Origin: Psychrobacter glacincola
Lineage (GTDB): Bacteria > Pseudomonadota > Gammaproteobacteria > Pseudomonadales > Moraxellaceae
NCBI GenBank assembly: GCA_001411745.2
Contig: LIQB01000011.1
Span: forward strand, 1 to 64,000
Length of the DNA stretch: 64,000 bases
Direction: 5' to 3'
Below the pieces are notes generated by a model. The model worked only from the letters and a program-made list of their open reading frames with translations. It searched no databases and was not told the origin of the DNA. This document shows, piece after piece, positions 9,026 to 18,446 of this stretch. Within the stretch, counting starts at the first letter, position 1, and the number at the start of each line of letters is the position of its first letter. The translations under genes were made by a program, and so were the position numbers.

Positions 9026-12016
9026 ATGACTGACCATATGACCGACTCCTCCGCAGACAATAACCATAACTCGCATCAAGCGCTTGATCCTAAAGCCTTA
9101 CCGAATTTTGATACCATGCCCAACGTAGCGACGATGGACACCAGTCACGTGGACAAAAATCAGCCACCTTTTATTTTGGTTGATGGCTCTTATTATCTGT
9201 TTCGCACGTATCACGCCTTGCCAAAAACCATGCAAAACTCGCAAGGGCTGATAACGAATGCCATCCGTGGCACGCTCAATGCGCTACTAAAACTGATGCG
9301 TCGATATCATCCGACGCACATGGCGGTCTGTTTTGATACCAAGTCCCCGACCTTTCGCCATCATATGTCTGCTGATTATAAGGCGGCGCGTCCGCCCATC
9401 GACATAGAGCTGGTGGAGCAAATTCCTTATATCCATCGCTTGGTAACCGCATTAGGCATTCCATTGTTACGCATCGAAGGTGCAGAAGCAGATGACATTA
9501 TCGGCACACTGGCGCACCGTGCGGTCGAGCAAGGTCATCATGTGGTTATCTCAACCGGCGATAAAGACATGATGCAACTGGTCAATGACTGCGTCATATT
9601 GGAAGATAGCTTTACGGGTAAAGTAACGGACACCGCAGCGGTCATCGAAAAATTCGGTATTAATCCAAACCAAATGATTGATTTTTTAACCTTGATGGGC
9701 GACGCCTCTGATGGCATCAAAGGCGTGCCCGGCATCGGTAAAAAGACGGCGAAAGACTTACTCGTTGAGTACGGTGATATCGACAATATGTTAAAGCATA
9801 TTGGCTTTATTAAAGGACGCGGCGCTAAAGGCTTGATTGAGCATGCAGAGGAAATTCCATTCAATGCCAAACTGGCCACTATCGTCACAGACTTAGATAT
9901 CGGTCAAGACTGGAATGATTTGAAAATCGATACCAATCCTTGTGCTCATATAGATGAATTGCGCGAGCTGTATAGCGAGCTTGAGTTTAGAAATGAGCTT
10001 GCTTCTCTTGACCACCCAAACCATCCAGCCAATGCTAATGGGAACGGCGCACAAAGTGTTGCAAGTAGCCAAGCAGATGCTGAATCACAAGCACAAGTTG
10101 CCAAATCTCTGCAATCATCCAATATTGAAAATGTCCAAAACGGCAAACAGCATGATAGAGCGTGGCATACTGTGCTCGACGAACCAGCTTTTGAGAGTCT
10201 GGTTCAACTACTCGAGTCTGCACCGCATTTTGTCATCGATACCGAAACTACCAGCGTCCATTGGCGTCAAGCACAAATCGTCGGTTTGTCTTTTGCGGTA
10301 CAAGCGCATGAAGCCTATTACATACCACTGACACATGCGCTAGAGGGTGACGAGCTGATAGCTAAACAGCTCGACCGCGATAGCGTTTTAACACGTCTGA
10401 AACCTATTTTAGAAAACCCAAATATCGGTAAAATCGGTCAGCATTTAAAATACGATGCGCATATTCTCAGCCATTATGATATCGATTTATTGGGTAGCAT
10501 TCATGCTCGTCCCAATAATTGGGCGATGGATACCATGCTTGCCAGCTATGTAATTAATGCCGCCATCACTCGTCATGGCATGGATGATTTGGCACGCCAT
10601 TATCTACAAACCCAAACCATCAGCTATGAAGATGTCGCTGGTAAAGGCGCTAAGCAAGTTACCTTTGATCAAGTCACCATCGATATTGCTAGCGACTATG
10701 CTTGTGAAGATGCTGACATTACTTATCAGCTATTTGAGGTGTTCAGCGTCGAGCTGGCGAACGATGCCAATAATGCCAAATTGCTACACGAGCTAGAAAT
10801 ACCAACCGCCGAAATACTTTGTCAAATGGAAGCAAGCGGCATTCTTATTAAGCGCCCATTTTTAAATGAGCTATCGAAACGCTTCGATGAAGAAATTATC
10901 GCGCTAGAAAAACGCGCTTATGAAGTGGCAGGAGAAGAGTTTAACCTCGGCTCACCGAAGCAGCTCGGTGAGATACTATTTGAAAAACTCGGCGTTCCGG
11001 GTGGCAAAAAGACCAAATCAGGTCAATACTCTACTGGTGAAGCCGTACTGTCAAAAATCGATCATCCATTGGTCGATATTACCTTAGAATATCGTGGTCT
11101 ATCTAAGCTCAAAAGCACTTATACCGATGCGCTTGATAATGTCGCAGATAGCAAAACTGATCGCGTACACACCAGCTATCATCAAGCATTGACCAGTACT
11201 GGGCGTTTGTCTTCGACTGATCCCAATTTACAAAATATTCCGATTCGTACTGCGACTGGGCGCTTGATTCGTCAAGCCTTTATCGCCCCAGAAGGTCGCG
11301 TTATTTTAGCGGCGGATTATTCACAAATTGAATTGCGTCTCATGGCACATTTCTCAGGCGATAAAAACTTAACTGACGCCTTTAATGAAGGGTTAGATAT
11401 TCACGCTGCGACTGCTGCTGAAGTACTTGGCAAAGATGTCGCAGACATCACGCCAACTGAACGCCGTAATGCCAAAGCCATTAATTTTGGTCTGCTATAC
11501 GGTATGAGCGCCTTTGGACTTGCCAAGCAATTGCAAATGAGCCGCAATGAGGCACAAGATTATATCGATATGTACTTTGATCGCTATCCGGGTGTCAAAA
11601 ACTATATGATTAATACTCGCGCCAGTGCTCACGAGCAAGGCTATGTCGAGACGATATTGGGTCGTAAGCTCTACACGCCTGATATCACTCATAGCAACCG
11701 TATGGTCAAGCAAGGCGCTGAACGTGCTGCGATTAATGCGCCACTCCAAGGCTCAGCGGCAGATTTAATCAAGCTGGCTATGATTGCCGTCGATAAAGTA
11801 CTGCCAAAAGCGCAAGCCAAAATGCTGCTACAAGTCCATGATGAATTGGTGTTTGAAGTGGATAGTGACAAGGTAGATGAGATTAGCCAACTCATTACTC
11901 ATGCAATGCAAGATGTATTAAAAACAACGGCTGTCGAAAAGGGCTGGAATGTAGACTTTGCTGTGCCGTTATTGGTTGAGACGGGTGCTGGCGAGAACTG
12001 GGATGAGGCGCATTAA
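9026..12016 (+). CDS. polA: DNA polymerase I
   Basis: PolA fills gaps, removes Okazaki RNA primers and supports excision repair. The 996-residue protein has all three activities. The 5'-3' exonuclease domain is about residues 45-330 (LVDGSYYLFRTYHALP, EADDIIGTLA, STGDKDMMQLV). A 3'-5' proofreading domain carries the intact DTET pair (D405/E407) plus YDAH and CEDADITYQ. The family A polymerase domain has motif A around D764 (LAADYSQIELRL), the O-helix RRNAKAINFGLLYG and motif C HDE at 938-940. It is longer than the E. coli enzyme (928), mainly through an N-terminal extension of about 40 residues and a low-complexity linker near residues 335-380. The ATG at 9026 is preferred to the GTG nine bases earlier; both lack a strong ribosome binding site. 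Confidence 0.97.
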   Translation: MTDHMTDSSADNNHNSHQALDPKALPNFDTMPNVATMDTSHVDKNQPPFILVDGSYYLFRTYHALPKTMQNSQGLITNAIRGTLNALLKLMRRYHPTHMAVCFDTKSPTFRHHMSADYKAARPPIDIELVEQIPYIHRLVTALGIPLLRIEGAEADDIIGTLAHRAVEQGHHVVISTGDKDMMQLVNDCVILEDSFTGKVTDTAAVIEKFGINPNQMIDFLTLMGDASDGIKGVPGIGKKTAKDLLVEYGDIDNMLKHIGFIKGRGAKGLIEHAEEIPFNAKLATIVTDLDIGQDWNDLKIDTNPCAHIDELRELYSELEFRNELASLDHPNHPANANGNGAQSVASSQADAESQAQVAKSLQSSNIENVQNGKQHDRAWHTVLDEPAFESLVQLLESAPHFVIDTETTSVHWRQAQIVGLSFAVQAHEAYYIPLTHALEGDELIAKQLDRDSVLTRLKPILENPNIGKIGQHLKYDAHILSHYDIDLLGSIHARPNNWAMDTMLASYVINAAITRHGMDDLARHYLQTQTISYEDVAGKGAKQVTFDQVTIDIASDYACEDADITYQLFEVFSVELANDANNAKLLHELEIPTAEILCQMEASGILIKRPFLNELSKRFDEEIIALEKRAYEVAGEEFNLGSPKQLGEILFEKLGVPGGKKTKSGQYSTGEAVLSKIDHPLVDITLEYRGLSKLKSTYTDALDNVADSKTDRVHTSYHQALTSTGRLSSTDPNLQNIPIRTATGRLIRQAFIAPEGRVILAADYSQIELRLMAHFSGDKNLTDAFNEGLDIHAATAAEVLGKDVADITPTERRNAKAINFGLLYGMSAFGLAKQLQMSRNEAQDYIDMYFDRYPGVKNYMINTRASAHEQGYVETILGRKLYTPDITHSNRMVKQGAERAAINAPLQGSAADLIKLAMIAVDKVLPKAQAKMLLQVHDELVFEVDSDKVDEISQLITHAMQDVLKTTAVEKGWNVDFAVPLLVETGAGENWDEAH

Positions 12017-12043
12017 GTGCTGATTTAGATTAGGTTTTGACGT

Positions 12044-12078
12044 AAGGTGGGTTAGCGATAAAGCAACCCACCTTTTTT
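12044..12078 (+). terminator. Rho-independent terminator of polA
   Basis: AAGGTGGGTT and AACCCACCTT form a 10-bp stem followed by TTTT. It lies 28 nt after the polA stop and separates polA from the convergent nuclease-STAND gene. Confidence 0.85.
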
Positions 12079-12125
12079 AGCATCTAAACTTATACACTTG
12101 ATGATTACGTCGTTAGTAATTTCTA

Positions 12126-14414
12126 TTAATCTCTACTAAACAAATCGTCAATTGGATCAACTAAATAATTTATGCTGCCGTTAATTTCTTGAGTTTTCTC
12201 AGACGTCCCAGTTTTTCTATTTTGAGAAAATCCACTAAAACCATTGTTCCTAGGGTAATAACCTTTTTCACAGTTATGATAAATAATATCTTCAATATCC
12301 AAATATTCTGTGATAGTTTCAAAATCTAGTTGCTCGAACTCAAAATCATCCTCCAAACCATTCAAAATCCCTTCAATATAGATATCAATGGTGTCACCGT
12401 CTATTTCTTCTTTATTGTATATGCCATCAAATACATTATCAGATTTTGCCCAGTCATTTATTACGTTGCAAATATATTCAATAACATATTCTTTATATGA
12501 AGAAATAAGCTCATCTCTACAATCTAAAAGCTGAATCAACTTAGCAATATCTTTAAAATCGTCAAAATTTGCATCTTTTAATGATTGAATAACTGCTTCC
12601 TTTACATGTAAATTATTAGAACCAATAAAATTATACTCTATAGCCATTCTTATAATTCTTACGGAAGGCAATCCAAGTCGTTCGAATAAAGTATCAGAGT
12701 ACGAATCTAATAATTTACTCACCATTTTTGGAGCATCACATTTAAGATTTTCTGTTAACTCTATTAATTGAATCGAATACAAATCAGGAGCTAAATCTGA
12801 ATCTAGCTCGGACTGAAACAACTTAATTAGTAGTGTGTCAAAGTCTAATAATGTTTTATTGGATTTGGTCAATCTGTCAGCATTATTTAGTGCATTTGCT
12901 GTTCTCAAGCAACTCATCAACTTCGCTACATAATCAGCTCTATTAAGATATTCCGAGATTACAAAGTCAGCAATCGAAGGATTAAATAAGCTGTACGTCA
13001 CCTGACCATCTCTATTTATATTCCTGTTTAAAACAGACCCTACTAACACCCGCATGATATTACCAATGGTAGGATACTCGGATGTTGGATCTAATCCTGA
13101 TTCCTTCAGATTGATTAATAATGCAACGATCTGCTCTTCGCTAACGGGACTGCCGTTTAAGACGATGGCGATTGCTATATGCCTATCCAGATTACTTATC
13201 TGCGTCTGTATCATGCCACGCCAAATATCCTTTGGGTTATCAAGAGACTTTTGAATATAGTCCCAATAAACTTCAGGACTCGCTTCCTTCTCAATTTTAA
13301 TAGCATCAGTAATAAACTCAATCAACCGCGGATTGAAATTTTTGTGTGAAATAATGCTTCTATAGCGCTTATCAATATATATTTGCTGAATGAAGTCTTC
13401 TGATAAATCACTAAAATAGATGTGGTTATAAAGAATTTGTGCTCTATCAAACTCTGTCAGAGACTGAATCCTTATCTCATATTCATTCCTATCAAGGTTA
13501 CCTTGTTCAAATTTTTCCGACAATCTTTTTCCTTGATTCAATATGTTCGAGCGAGTCGTTAGAATAAATCGTTTTGAGCTGTCCTTACTGACTCTTTTCA
13601 TAAAGCTCACAATATGTGAGTCCTGCTTTGCATCTATTGCGGATAAGAAGTTACTTCCTAAAAAATCATCAAAATAAAAGATTTGTTGCAATTCAGGGTT
13701 ATATATTTTTTCCGCTTCTATAATGGACTCATGCACTACAACTAACTGATAACCTTGAGAAGCATACTCAAAGCACATCTGTTCCGCCAAGGTAGTTTTG
13801 CCAATACCAGGTTCGCCATTGATAATGGTACTGCCAAGTTCTTCTAACTTTTCGAACGCTTTTTTATGATTTTCAGTTCGAACATACTTAGGTAGAAACT
13901 CTTGAATTTCTTCCAATTGAAAATCACTTCTTCCCAGTACATCGTTAGATACAATTGACTGTAAAACGTTAGCACCTGCTAGCCATAGCTTGTAATGTTG
14001 GCGTTCTACATCAGGATGTTTGGCTAATAAACTATTTATATCTTCATTACCAATGATGTCAGATTCATTTTTAATATAAGGGCTAAAAGCATCTGAAATG
14101 TCTTTTTTGTTTTGAGCGGATAGTGCTAATGAAGTGACAAAAATATATCTACTAGGATTCAATTTTATAACTTTTTTGGCTTCATGCTTTTGACATGCTG
14201 CTACTAATGCTTTGATACCTGATTTTAGCCAATGTTTGCATTGAATGATGACAACACCGTTTTCAACACTTCCCTCAAAAAAACGTCCATCTATTCCACC
14301 ATCCCTACCTGATTTAAACCGTTCTATATGAGTGTTAAATTCTTTAGATAGCAAATCAACCGTTAGAACTTCAAACTCTTTATCGTTAAGAGTTTCAAAA
14401 GTGTAGTCAGTCAT
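12126..14414 (-). CDS. Mrr-like nuclease fused to a STAND NTPase (probable anti-phage protein)
   Basis: The 762-residue protein has an N-terminal Mrr_cat/PD-(D/E)xK nuclease domain (about 1-115): FETLNDKEFEVLTVDLL, the acidic GRDGGIDGRF segment (D38, D42) and QCKHW (Q58, K60). A bridging motif LLAKHPDVERQHYKLWL follows near 130-145. Then comes a P-loop NTPase with Walker A GEPGIGKTT (200-208), Walker B-like QIFYFDDFLG (244-253) and RFILTTRS, resembling the 'novel STAND' group found in conflict systems. The C-terminal half (about 370-762) is helical with no recognised sensor repeat. By analogy with Avs-type proteins it may sense a phage component and then cleave DNA; that is inference. The start at 14414 gives MTDYTFETL; an ATG at 14429 is an alternative. 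Base composition is AT-richer than the neighbours, suggesting horizontal gain. Confidence 0.8.
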   Translation of the reverse strand: MTDYTFETLNDKEFEVLTVDLLSKEFNTHIERFKSGRDGGIDGRFFEGSVENGVVIIQCKHWLKSGIKALVAACQKHEAKKVIKLNPSRYIFVTSLALSAQNKKDISDAFSPYIKNESDIIGNEDINSLLAKHPDVERQHYKLWLAGANVLQSIVSNDVLGRSDFQLEEIQEFLPKYVRTENHKKAFEKLEELGSTIINGEPGIGKTTLAEQMCFEYASQGYQLVVVHESIIEAEKIYNPELQQIFYFDDFLGSNFLSAIDAKQDSHIVSFMKRVSKDSSKRFILTTRSNILNQGKRLSEKFEQGNLDRNEYEIRIQSLTEFDRAQILYNHIYFSDLSEDFIQQIYIDKRYRSIISHKNFNPRLIEFITDAIKIEKEASPEVYWDYIQKSLDNPKDIWRGMIQTQISNLDRHIAIAIVLNGSPVSEEQIVALLINLKESGLDPTSEYPTIGNIMRVLVGSVLNRNINRDGQVTYSLFNPSIADFVISEYLNRADYVAKLMSCLRTANALNNADRLTKSNKTLLDFDTLLIKLFQSELDSDLAPDLYSIQLIELTENLKCDAPKMVSKLLDSYSDTLFERLGLPSVRIIRMAIEYNFIGSNNLHVKEAVIQSLKDANFDDFKDIAKLIQLLDCRDELISSYKEYVIEYICNVINDWAKSDNVFDGIYNKEEIDGDTIDIYIEGILNGLEDDFEFEQLDFETITEYLDIEDIIYHNCEKGYYPRNNGFSGFSQNRKTGTSEKTQEINGSINYLVDPIDDLFSRD

Positions 14415-14486
14415 AGACCTAGCATCCATTACGGTTGTATAGAATATTAAATTTTGATGTTAATATATTAAATCTTTTAAAAAACT

Positions 14487-15260
14487 CTAAAAATCTTTAG
14501 GCGCGATAAAAGTGTGTGTTTTTTGGTCAAAGCTGACGGTATAACGCTCTTCGCTCTTTTTTACGCTGTTAGGTATTAACTCATAGTCTTCATCATACTC
14601 TCCGCTTTCACTATCATGCGTCATGGTCAATGGATAAAATCCTGCGGTCATCGGCTGATAACTCTCGATATGGACACTACCTTCGATTTTAGTATATCCC
14701 GGAGCACTCATCAATTCATATGAGTAATCTGAAGGCAGCTGTGCGACTTGTTCAATCTCTCCGCTAGCTACAGGCGCGTACATTTCCCAAAAACAATTAG
14801 TTTGCCCTCCTGCCCCTGATCCACAATGACTCCCTACCCACCCGTATTTATCATCACCCACTTCTCTTAAATCAAAATCTTTGAGCTGACTTCTACCCGC
14901 TCCGCCATTTTTTATATAAGGACTGCTTGCAGAGACGACCCAAGAATTGCCTAATTTATAAAGTATGAATAATCCGCCAAGTCCTGGTGTCACTCGTGCA
15001 CCATCTTCCACCGTATCACCAGAAACCAATACATATAAAGTATCTACTCCCTCGATGTTTTTAAATTCATAATGCTTAGGAGCAAGGCAATAGATTTCTG
15101 AGCCGTCGTCATATAAGGTACAACCACGCAACTTATCATAGCTTGAACTGTAATAAACGCTCATAATTTTTTCAACAGCTTGCCTGACATCAAGAGATAT
15201 TTCAGCATGTGCTGAAGGCAAGACCATCAAAAGCAAGCTTACAATGATTAAAACTTTCAT
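14487..15260 (-). CDS. Secreted protein of unknown function
   Basis: The 257-residue product has a clear Sec signal peptide (MKVLIIVSLLLMVLPSAHA, cleavage before EIS). The mature protein has four Cys residues in two local pairs (RGCTLYDDGSEIYC and GSHCGSGAGGQTNC), consistent with periplasmic disulfides. The sequence is otherwise mostly beta-prone with a Gly-rich centre. I do not recognise the family. It lies 72 bp upstream of the nuclease-STAND gene in the same orientation and could share its transcript, although no functional link is evident. A GAGGCG ribosome binding site precedes the ATG. Confidence 0.65.
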   Translation of the reverse strand: MKVLIIVSLLLMVLPSAHAEISLDVRQAVEKIMSVYYSSSYDKLRGCTLYDDGSEIYCLAPKHYEFKNIEGVDTLYVLVSGDTVEDGARVTPGLGGLFILYKLGNSWVVSASSPYIKNGGAGRSQLKDFDLREVGDDKYGWVGSHCGSGAGGQTNCFWEMYAPVASGEIEQVAQLPSDYSYELMSAPGYTKIEGSVHIESYQPMTAGFYPLTMTHDSESGEYDEDYELIPNSVKKSEERYTVSFDQKTHTFIAPKDF

Positions 15261-15352
15261 ATAATAGCGCCTCTATATGTATGTGCTTAACGACCTATGG
15301 CATAATACTTTTGTTTGTCCTTTTTAGCTACCCAAAGTAATTGAAGCTCTCC

Positions 15353-16501
15353 ATGATTAAACCAGCAAATCTCAACACCATTACCCTTTACACACTTGCC
15401 AGCTTAAGTTTATGCACACAAGCATGGGCGGATACTACGCCCACCACAGAGCCGAAAGTCGAACCGCTAAAATCTGACACAGCTTCGTTATCTCATGACG
15501 CTAACTCTAATCGAGATGAAAACCTCAATCAATTTGGCTATCTACCTCAATCTACCGAGCAGTCTGCTCCATCAGTACAAGGAGCACAAAACTGGACGGA
15601 CGAACGCCGTGAAGATGTCCAAGAGCAGCTGCATGAATGGGCACACAAAATGGACGGTTGGTTCGGCGAACCGGATCCCAAAAAACCCGCCAAAGCCAGT
15701 TTACGAGTTGTACTAGATACCCGCTGGGTCAACGATCCACAATCAGGCAGTGACGTGAGCGTTGAACCTAGGATTCGCGGCCGCTTACGATTGCCAGTGT
15801 TAGAAAAAAGATTAAGTCTGATTATCGGTGATGAGGATTTGGATGAAGATACTTTCTTAAAACAGAATGTGACGAGCGATACTTACCAAACAAATACCAG
15901 TAACCAAGACGGACTCGTCAACAGAAGAAAAACGCGAGAAGACAATGGTTCTATCGCCCTTCGTTGGTCACGTTTTAGTCATGAGGTTGAGCAGCAGTTA
16001 GGGGTCAAAACAGATATCGATGTCGGGGTTCGCTCGCTCGATGACTTATACGTAAAAGTGAGCGTCGATAAAGACTGGTATGACAACAAAAAATGGACTG
16101 TCACTAGTGATAGTTACTATCGTTATGGACTCGATAGTGAGCACTATGCAAAAGGCGGGCTAAATCTAAAATATGGTACAAATGCTGACCAGTTCATCAA
16201 TAATCGCACCGCCATCCGTTATCGCAATCAAGACAATGAAGAAAGCACAGACTGGAGCAATGACCTCAGACAAGTACACTACTTGGGCAATGAAAAACAG
16301 TTGGCTTATGGTGTCTCTACTGGCGGTTACTTTGACCGTGATAAATCAACATTAAACAGCTATGGCCCTGCTATAAGCTACCGCCAACCTGTCTGGCGAG
16401 AGTGGCTTTATGTACAAACAGAGCTAAATTATTATAATGATAAAACAGCGGATAAGAACCATTACCCATCAGCATTATTACGGATGGAAGCCTTATTTTA
16501 A
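15353..16501 (+). CDS. Outer-membrane beta-barrel protein of unknown function
   Basis: The 382-residue product has a signal peptide ending in QAWA-DTT, a low-complexity Thr/Ser/Asn segment to about residue 75, and a region with amphipathic helix (VQEQLHEWAHKMDGWFGEP). The rest is a run of alternating, Tyr- and Trp-rich beta strands such as WTVTSDSYYRYGLDSEHY and GGLNLKYGTN. It ends in ALLRMEALF; the terminal Phe is the recognition signal for BAM-dependent outer-membrane insertion. The family is not recognised. It could be a porin or an adhesin/lipid-binding barrel. I chose the ATG at 15353 over a TTG four codons upstream. No partner gene is apparent. Confidence 0.7.
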   Translation: MIKPANLNTITLYTLASLSLCTQAWADTTPTTEPKVEPLKSDTASLSHDANSNRDENLNQFGYLPQSTEQSAPSVQGAQNWTDERREDVQEQLHEWAHKMDGWFGEPDPKKPAKASLRVVLDTRWVNDPQSGSDVSVEPRIRGRLRLPVLEKRLSLIIGDEDLDEDTFLKQNVTSDTYQTNTSNQDGLVNRRKTREDNGSIALRWSRFSHEVEQQLGVKTDIDVGVRSLDDLYVKVSVDKDWYDNKKWTVTSDSYYRYGLDSEHYAKGGLNLKYGTNADQFINNRTAIRYRNQDNEESTDWSNDLRQVHYLGNEKQLAYGVSTGGYFDRDKSTLNSYGPAISYRQPVWREWLYVQTELNYYNDKTADKNHYPSALLRMEALF

Positions 16502-16697
16502 CCCTACTATCTATTGAATTGGTTGTATCATCATAGGTATAAATAGCCGATAGCAATGTGCACAATAAAAAGCATTTGTTTTCTTGTATTAACAATGACA
16601 TATGACTCATTAGTTATATTAAATAACGTTATAGCACTGACATTGGCGTTATAATAGCGGTCTATTACGTTACCTGTAATTAAATAAATTTCGGTCT

Positions 16698-16726
16698 AAA
16701 GTGAGCCTTTGTGCTCACTTTTTTTA
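16698..16726 (+). terminator. Rho-independent terminator just ahead of the 16.75 kb gene
   Basis: AAGTGAGC and GCTCACTT form a perfect 8-bp stem around a 6-nt loop (CTTTGT), followed by TTTTTTA. It is 200 bp after the beta-barrel gene. A TATAAT box at 16650-16655 lies just upstream, so it could equally end a short independent RNA. It overlaps a possible GTG start at 16711 and argues against that start. Confidence 0.75.
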
Positions 16727-16752
16727 TTTTAAAAAATCAGAAGGTTTTTATT

Positions 16753-17301
16753 TTGAGTTCAGATGGCATCATCGAAATCCCTGGCATTATTATTTTATTC
16801 GCCTGTCTGCTACGTTGCGTGCAGTATTTACTACAGAGCTCTGCCCCAAATATGTTTAAACAGATTCGAGCTTTTTGGTTGGCAGCGGTGCTGGTATTCT
16901 TTGCTGTGATACGCCGTGAGTTAAATTATCTACCAGACTTATTGGTTCCCACTGACTTTGTGTTGTTCAGCCATTCTTATGACTGGTGGGAAGACCTCGT
17001 CCTGACCATCGTTTATGTGCTGATCGTTGGTTTATTGGCTTATTCATGGCGTTATCTTTGGGCAATATTAAAAAAAGTACCCGTTTCTTTGTATTTTAGC
17101 GTCGCCGCCTTGGCATTATTAGAATATATGGGCGAAAACGCCATTATGATTCCCGAAGCTTTTGGCGTCATTACAGAAGAGCTATCAGAGACTGCTATTT
17201 ATGGCATTGCCTTGATTTATTTGTGGCGCTTAAACTTAGACGAGTACGACTGTCAAGCAGAAGAGACGAACGAGCTGCATTGTCAAACGGCTTCACACTA
17301 A
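16753..17301 (+). CDS. Inner-membrane protein of unknown function (TTG start)
   Basis: The 182-residue product is very hydrophobic with five likely membrane segments: near residues 8-25 (GIIILFACLLRCVQYLL), 38-50 (FWLAAVLVFFAVI), 80-103 (LVLTIVYVLIVGLLAYSWRYL), 108-130 (VSLYFSVAALALLEYMG) and 140-160. A polar C-terminal tail rich in Glu follows. I do not recognise the family. The TTG at 16753 has an AGAAGG site 8 nt upstream. An in-frame GTG at 16711 lies inside a terminator hairpin and is therefore unlikely. The gene seems to be transcribed alone. Confidence 0.65.
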   Translation: MSSDGIIEIPGIIILFACLLRCVQYLLQSSAPNMFKQIRAFWLAAVLVFFAVIRRELNYLPDLLVPTDFVLFSHSYDWWEDLVLTIVYVLIVGLLAYSWRYLWAILKKVPVSLYFSVAALALLEYMGENAIMIPEAFGVITEELSETAIYGIALIYLWRLNLDEYDCQAEETNELHCQTASH

Positions 17302-17414
17302 CGCAGAGTGTCTCTGCTAACAGTGATAACTACTCGTTATATTAATTACCATGCGCTCTATATCAATAGTTATACTCTCTAGCAAAATACATTTAGACGA
17401 ATTTGTTATACTAC

Positions 17415-17494
17415 AGTCGGTTCAATTTAAAAACAGTACAAAGCAACCGAGTGTAGATGTATATTTAATACTTCAAGCGAGGCTAACGCAGTAA
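17415..17494 (+). repeat. Dispersed ~80-bp repeat, copy A
   Basis: This segment shares the spaced pattern AGTCG-6-TTTAAA-4-GTACAAAG(C/T)AACC-30-GAGG(C/T)TAACG--GTAA with 30497-30577, and more weakly with 46156-46236, all in the same orientation. It lies about 100 bp upstream of the SDR gene and is followed at once by a perfect inverted repeat. Confidence 0.6.
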
Positions 17495-17524
17495 TATTAT
17501 TATAGTGGAATGACTATAATAATA
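17495..17524. promoter_or_regulatory. Perfect 12-bp inverted repeat upstream of the SDR gene
   Basis: TATTATTATAGT and ACTATAATAATA pair around a 6-nt spacer (GGAATG). It is all A/T apart from one G-C pair per arm and has no following T run, so an operator or an element-derived structure is as likely as a terminator. It abuts repeat copy A. Confidence 0.4.
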
Positions 17525-17595
17525 AGCCCGAGGGATAAGCACTCTAATATATGACCTCGATTTACTCATGATTAATAACGATTAAGTCACTTATT

Positions 17596-18381
17596 ATGAA
17601 TATATTGATTACAGGCGCATCACGTGGTATCGGTTTGGCCACCGCCAAAAAGCTGGCGGAAAAAGGCCACAATATTGGGTTATTTGCGACCACTACTGCC
17701 ACACTTGAAAGCGCCATTAAAGACAAATCTTTTAAGAAAGCCGTCAAACAACAGCGTATTATCACAGGTCTGCTGGATGTCACCCAACCTGACTCATGGG
17801 ACAATGCGATCAATCAAATGATTGAACATTTCGGTGGTATTGATGCACTCATTAATAATGCTGGGGTGCTGGTCAGTGGCGCATTACCAACGACCAACTT
17901 GGATGAGCAACTGGCTTTAATTGACGTCAACTGTAAAGGTGTTTTGATTGGCTGTCATAAACTGGCGCCTTATCTGGCTGATAGCAAAGACGGCAAGATT
18001 ATCAATGTGTCCTCTACTTCTGCTATCTATGGTCAACCCGAAGTCGCGACTTATGCGGCCAGTAAATTTTTTGTGCGGGGTCTCACAGAAGGCCTCAATA
18101 TTGAATACGAAAAATTAGGTATCAAAGTTATCGATGTGATGCCGCTGTGGGTCAAATCTGACATGACTGCCGATATCGAAGTGACCAGTATGGATCGCTT
18201 GGGCATCCATCTAACGGTCAACGATGTCGCCAAAACATTGTGTAAATTGACGACCAGTCCCAATCGTAAACTCAAAAGTACGCATTACTCTGTGGGCATG
18301 CCAGCAAAACTCTTTCAAGCAGTCTCGCAAGTCACGCCAGATTCTGTAATCCGCTGGGTCAATACCAAGGTTGGTGCTTAA
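17596..18381 (+). CDS. Short-chain dehydrogenase/reductase (SDR family)
   Basis: The 261-residue cytoplasmic enzyme has the complete classical SDR layout: nucleotide-binding TGASRGIG at residues 6-13, the structural NNAG motif near 88, a catalytic Ser in NVSSTSAIYG near 140 and YAASK with Tyr153 and Lys157. The residue after the second beta strand is not an acidic Asp (LFATTTATL), which favours NADP(H). The C-terminal part (MPLWVKSDMTADI) is the substrate-loop region. The substrate cannot be deduced. It resembles the SDR group often annotated as oxidoreductases acting on lipid-like alcohols or ketones. It is preceded by repeat copy A and an inverted repeat, and its terminator overlaps the end of the convergent gene. 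Confidence 0.88.
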   Translation: MNILITGASRGIGLATAKKLAEKGHNIGLFATTTATLESAIKDKSFKKAVKQQRIITGLLDVTQPDSWDNAINQMIEHFGGIDALINNAGVLVSGALPTTNLDEQLALIDVNCKGVLIGCHKLAPYLADSKDGKIINVSSTSAIYGQPEVATYAASKFFVRGLTEGLNIEYEKLGIKVIDVMPLWVKSDMTADIEVTSMDRLGIHLTVNDVAKTLCKLTTSPNRKLKSTHYSVGMPAKLFQAVSQVTPDSVIRWVNTKVGA

Positions 18382-18446
18382 TAGCAACATCACCTATTCG
18401 TTATACTGTTGTTTACTGGTAACGCTTATTTAATATAAAACCACAC

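Noticed and set aside
9276..10146. Several minus-strand frames opposite polA
   Set aside because: Shadows of the polA coding frame; no start signals, and polA is unambiguous.
14414..14429. Alternative start at 14429 for the nuclease-STAND gene
   Set aside because: No ribosome binding site and it adds five residues not typical of Mrr N-termini; kept as a possibility only.
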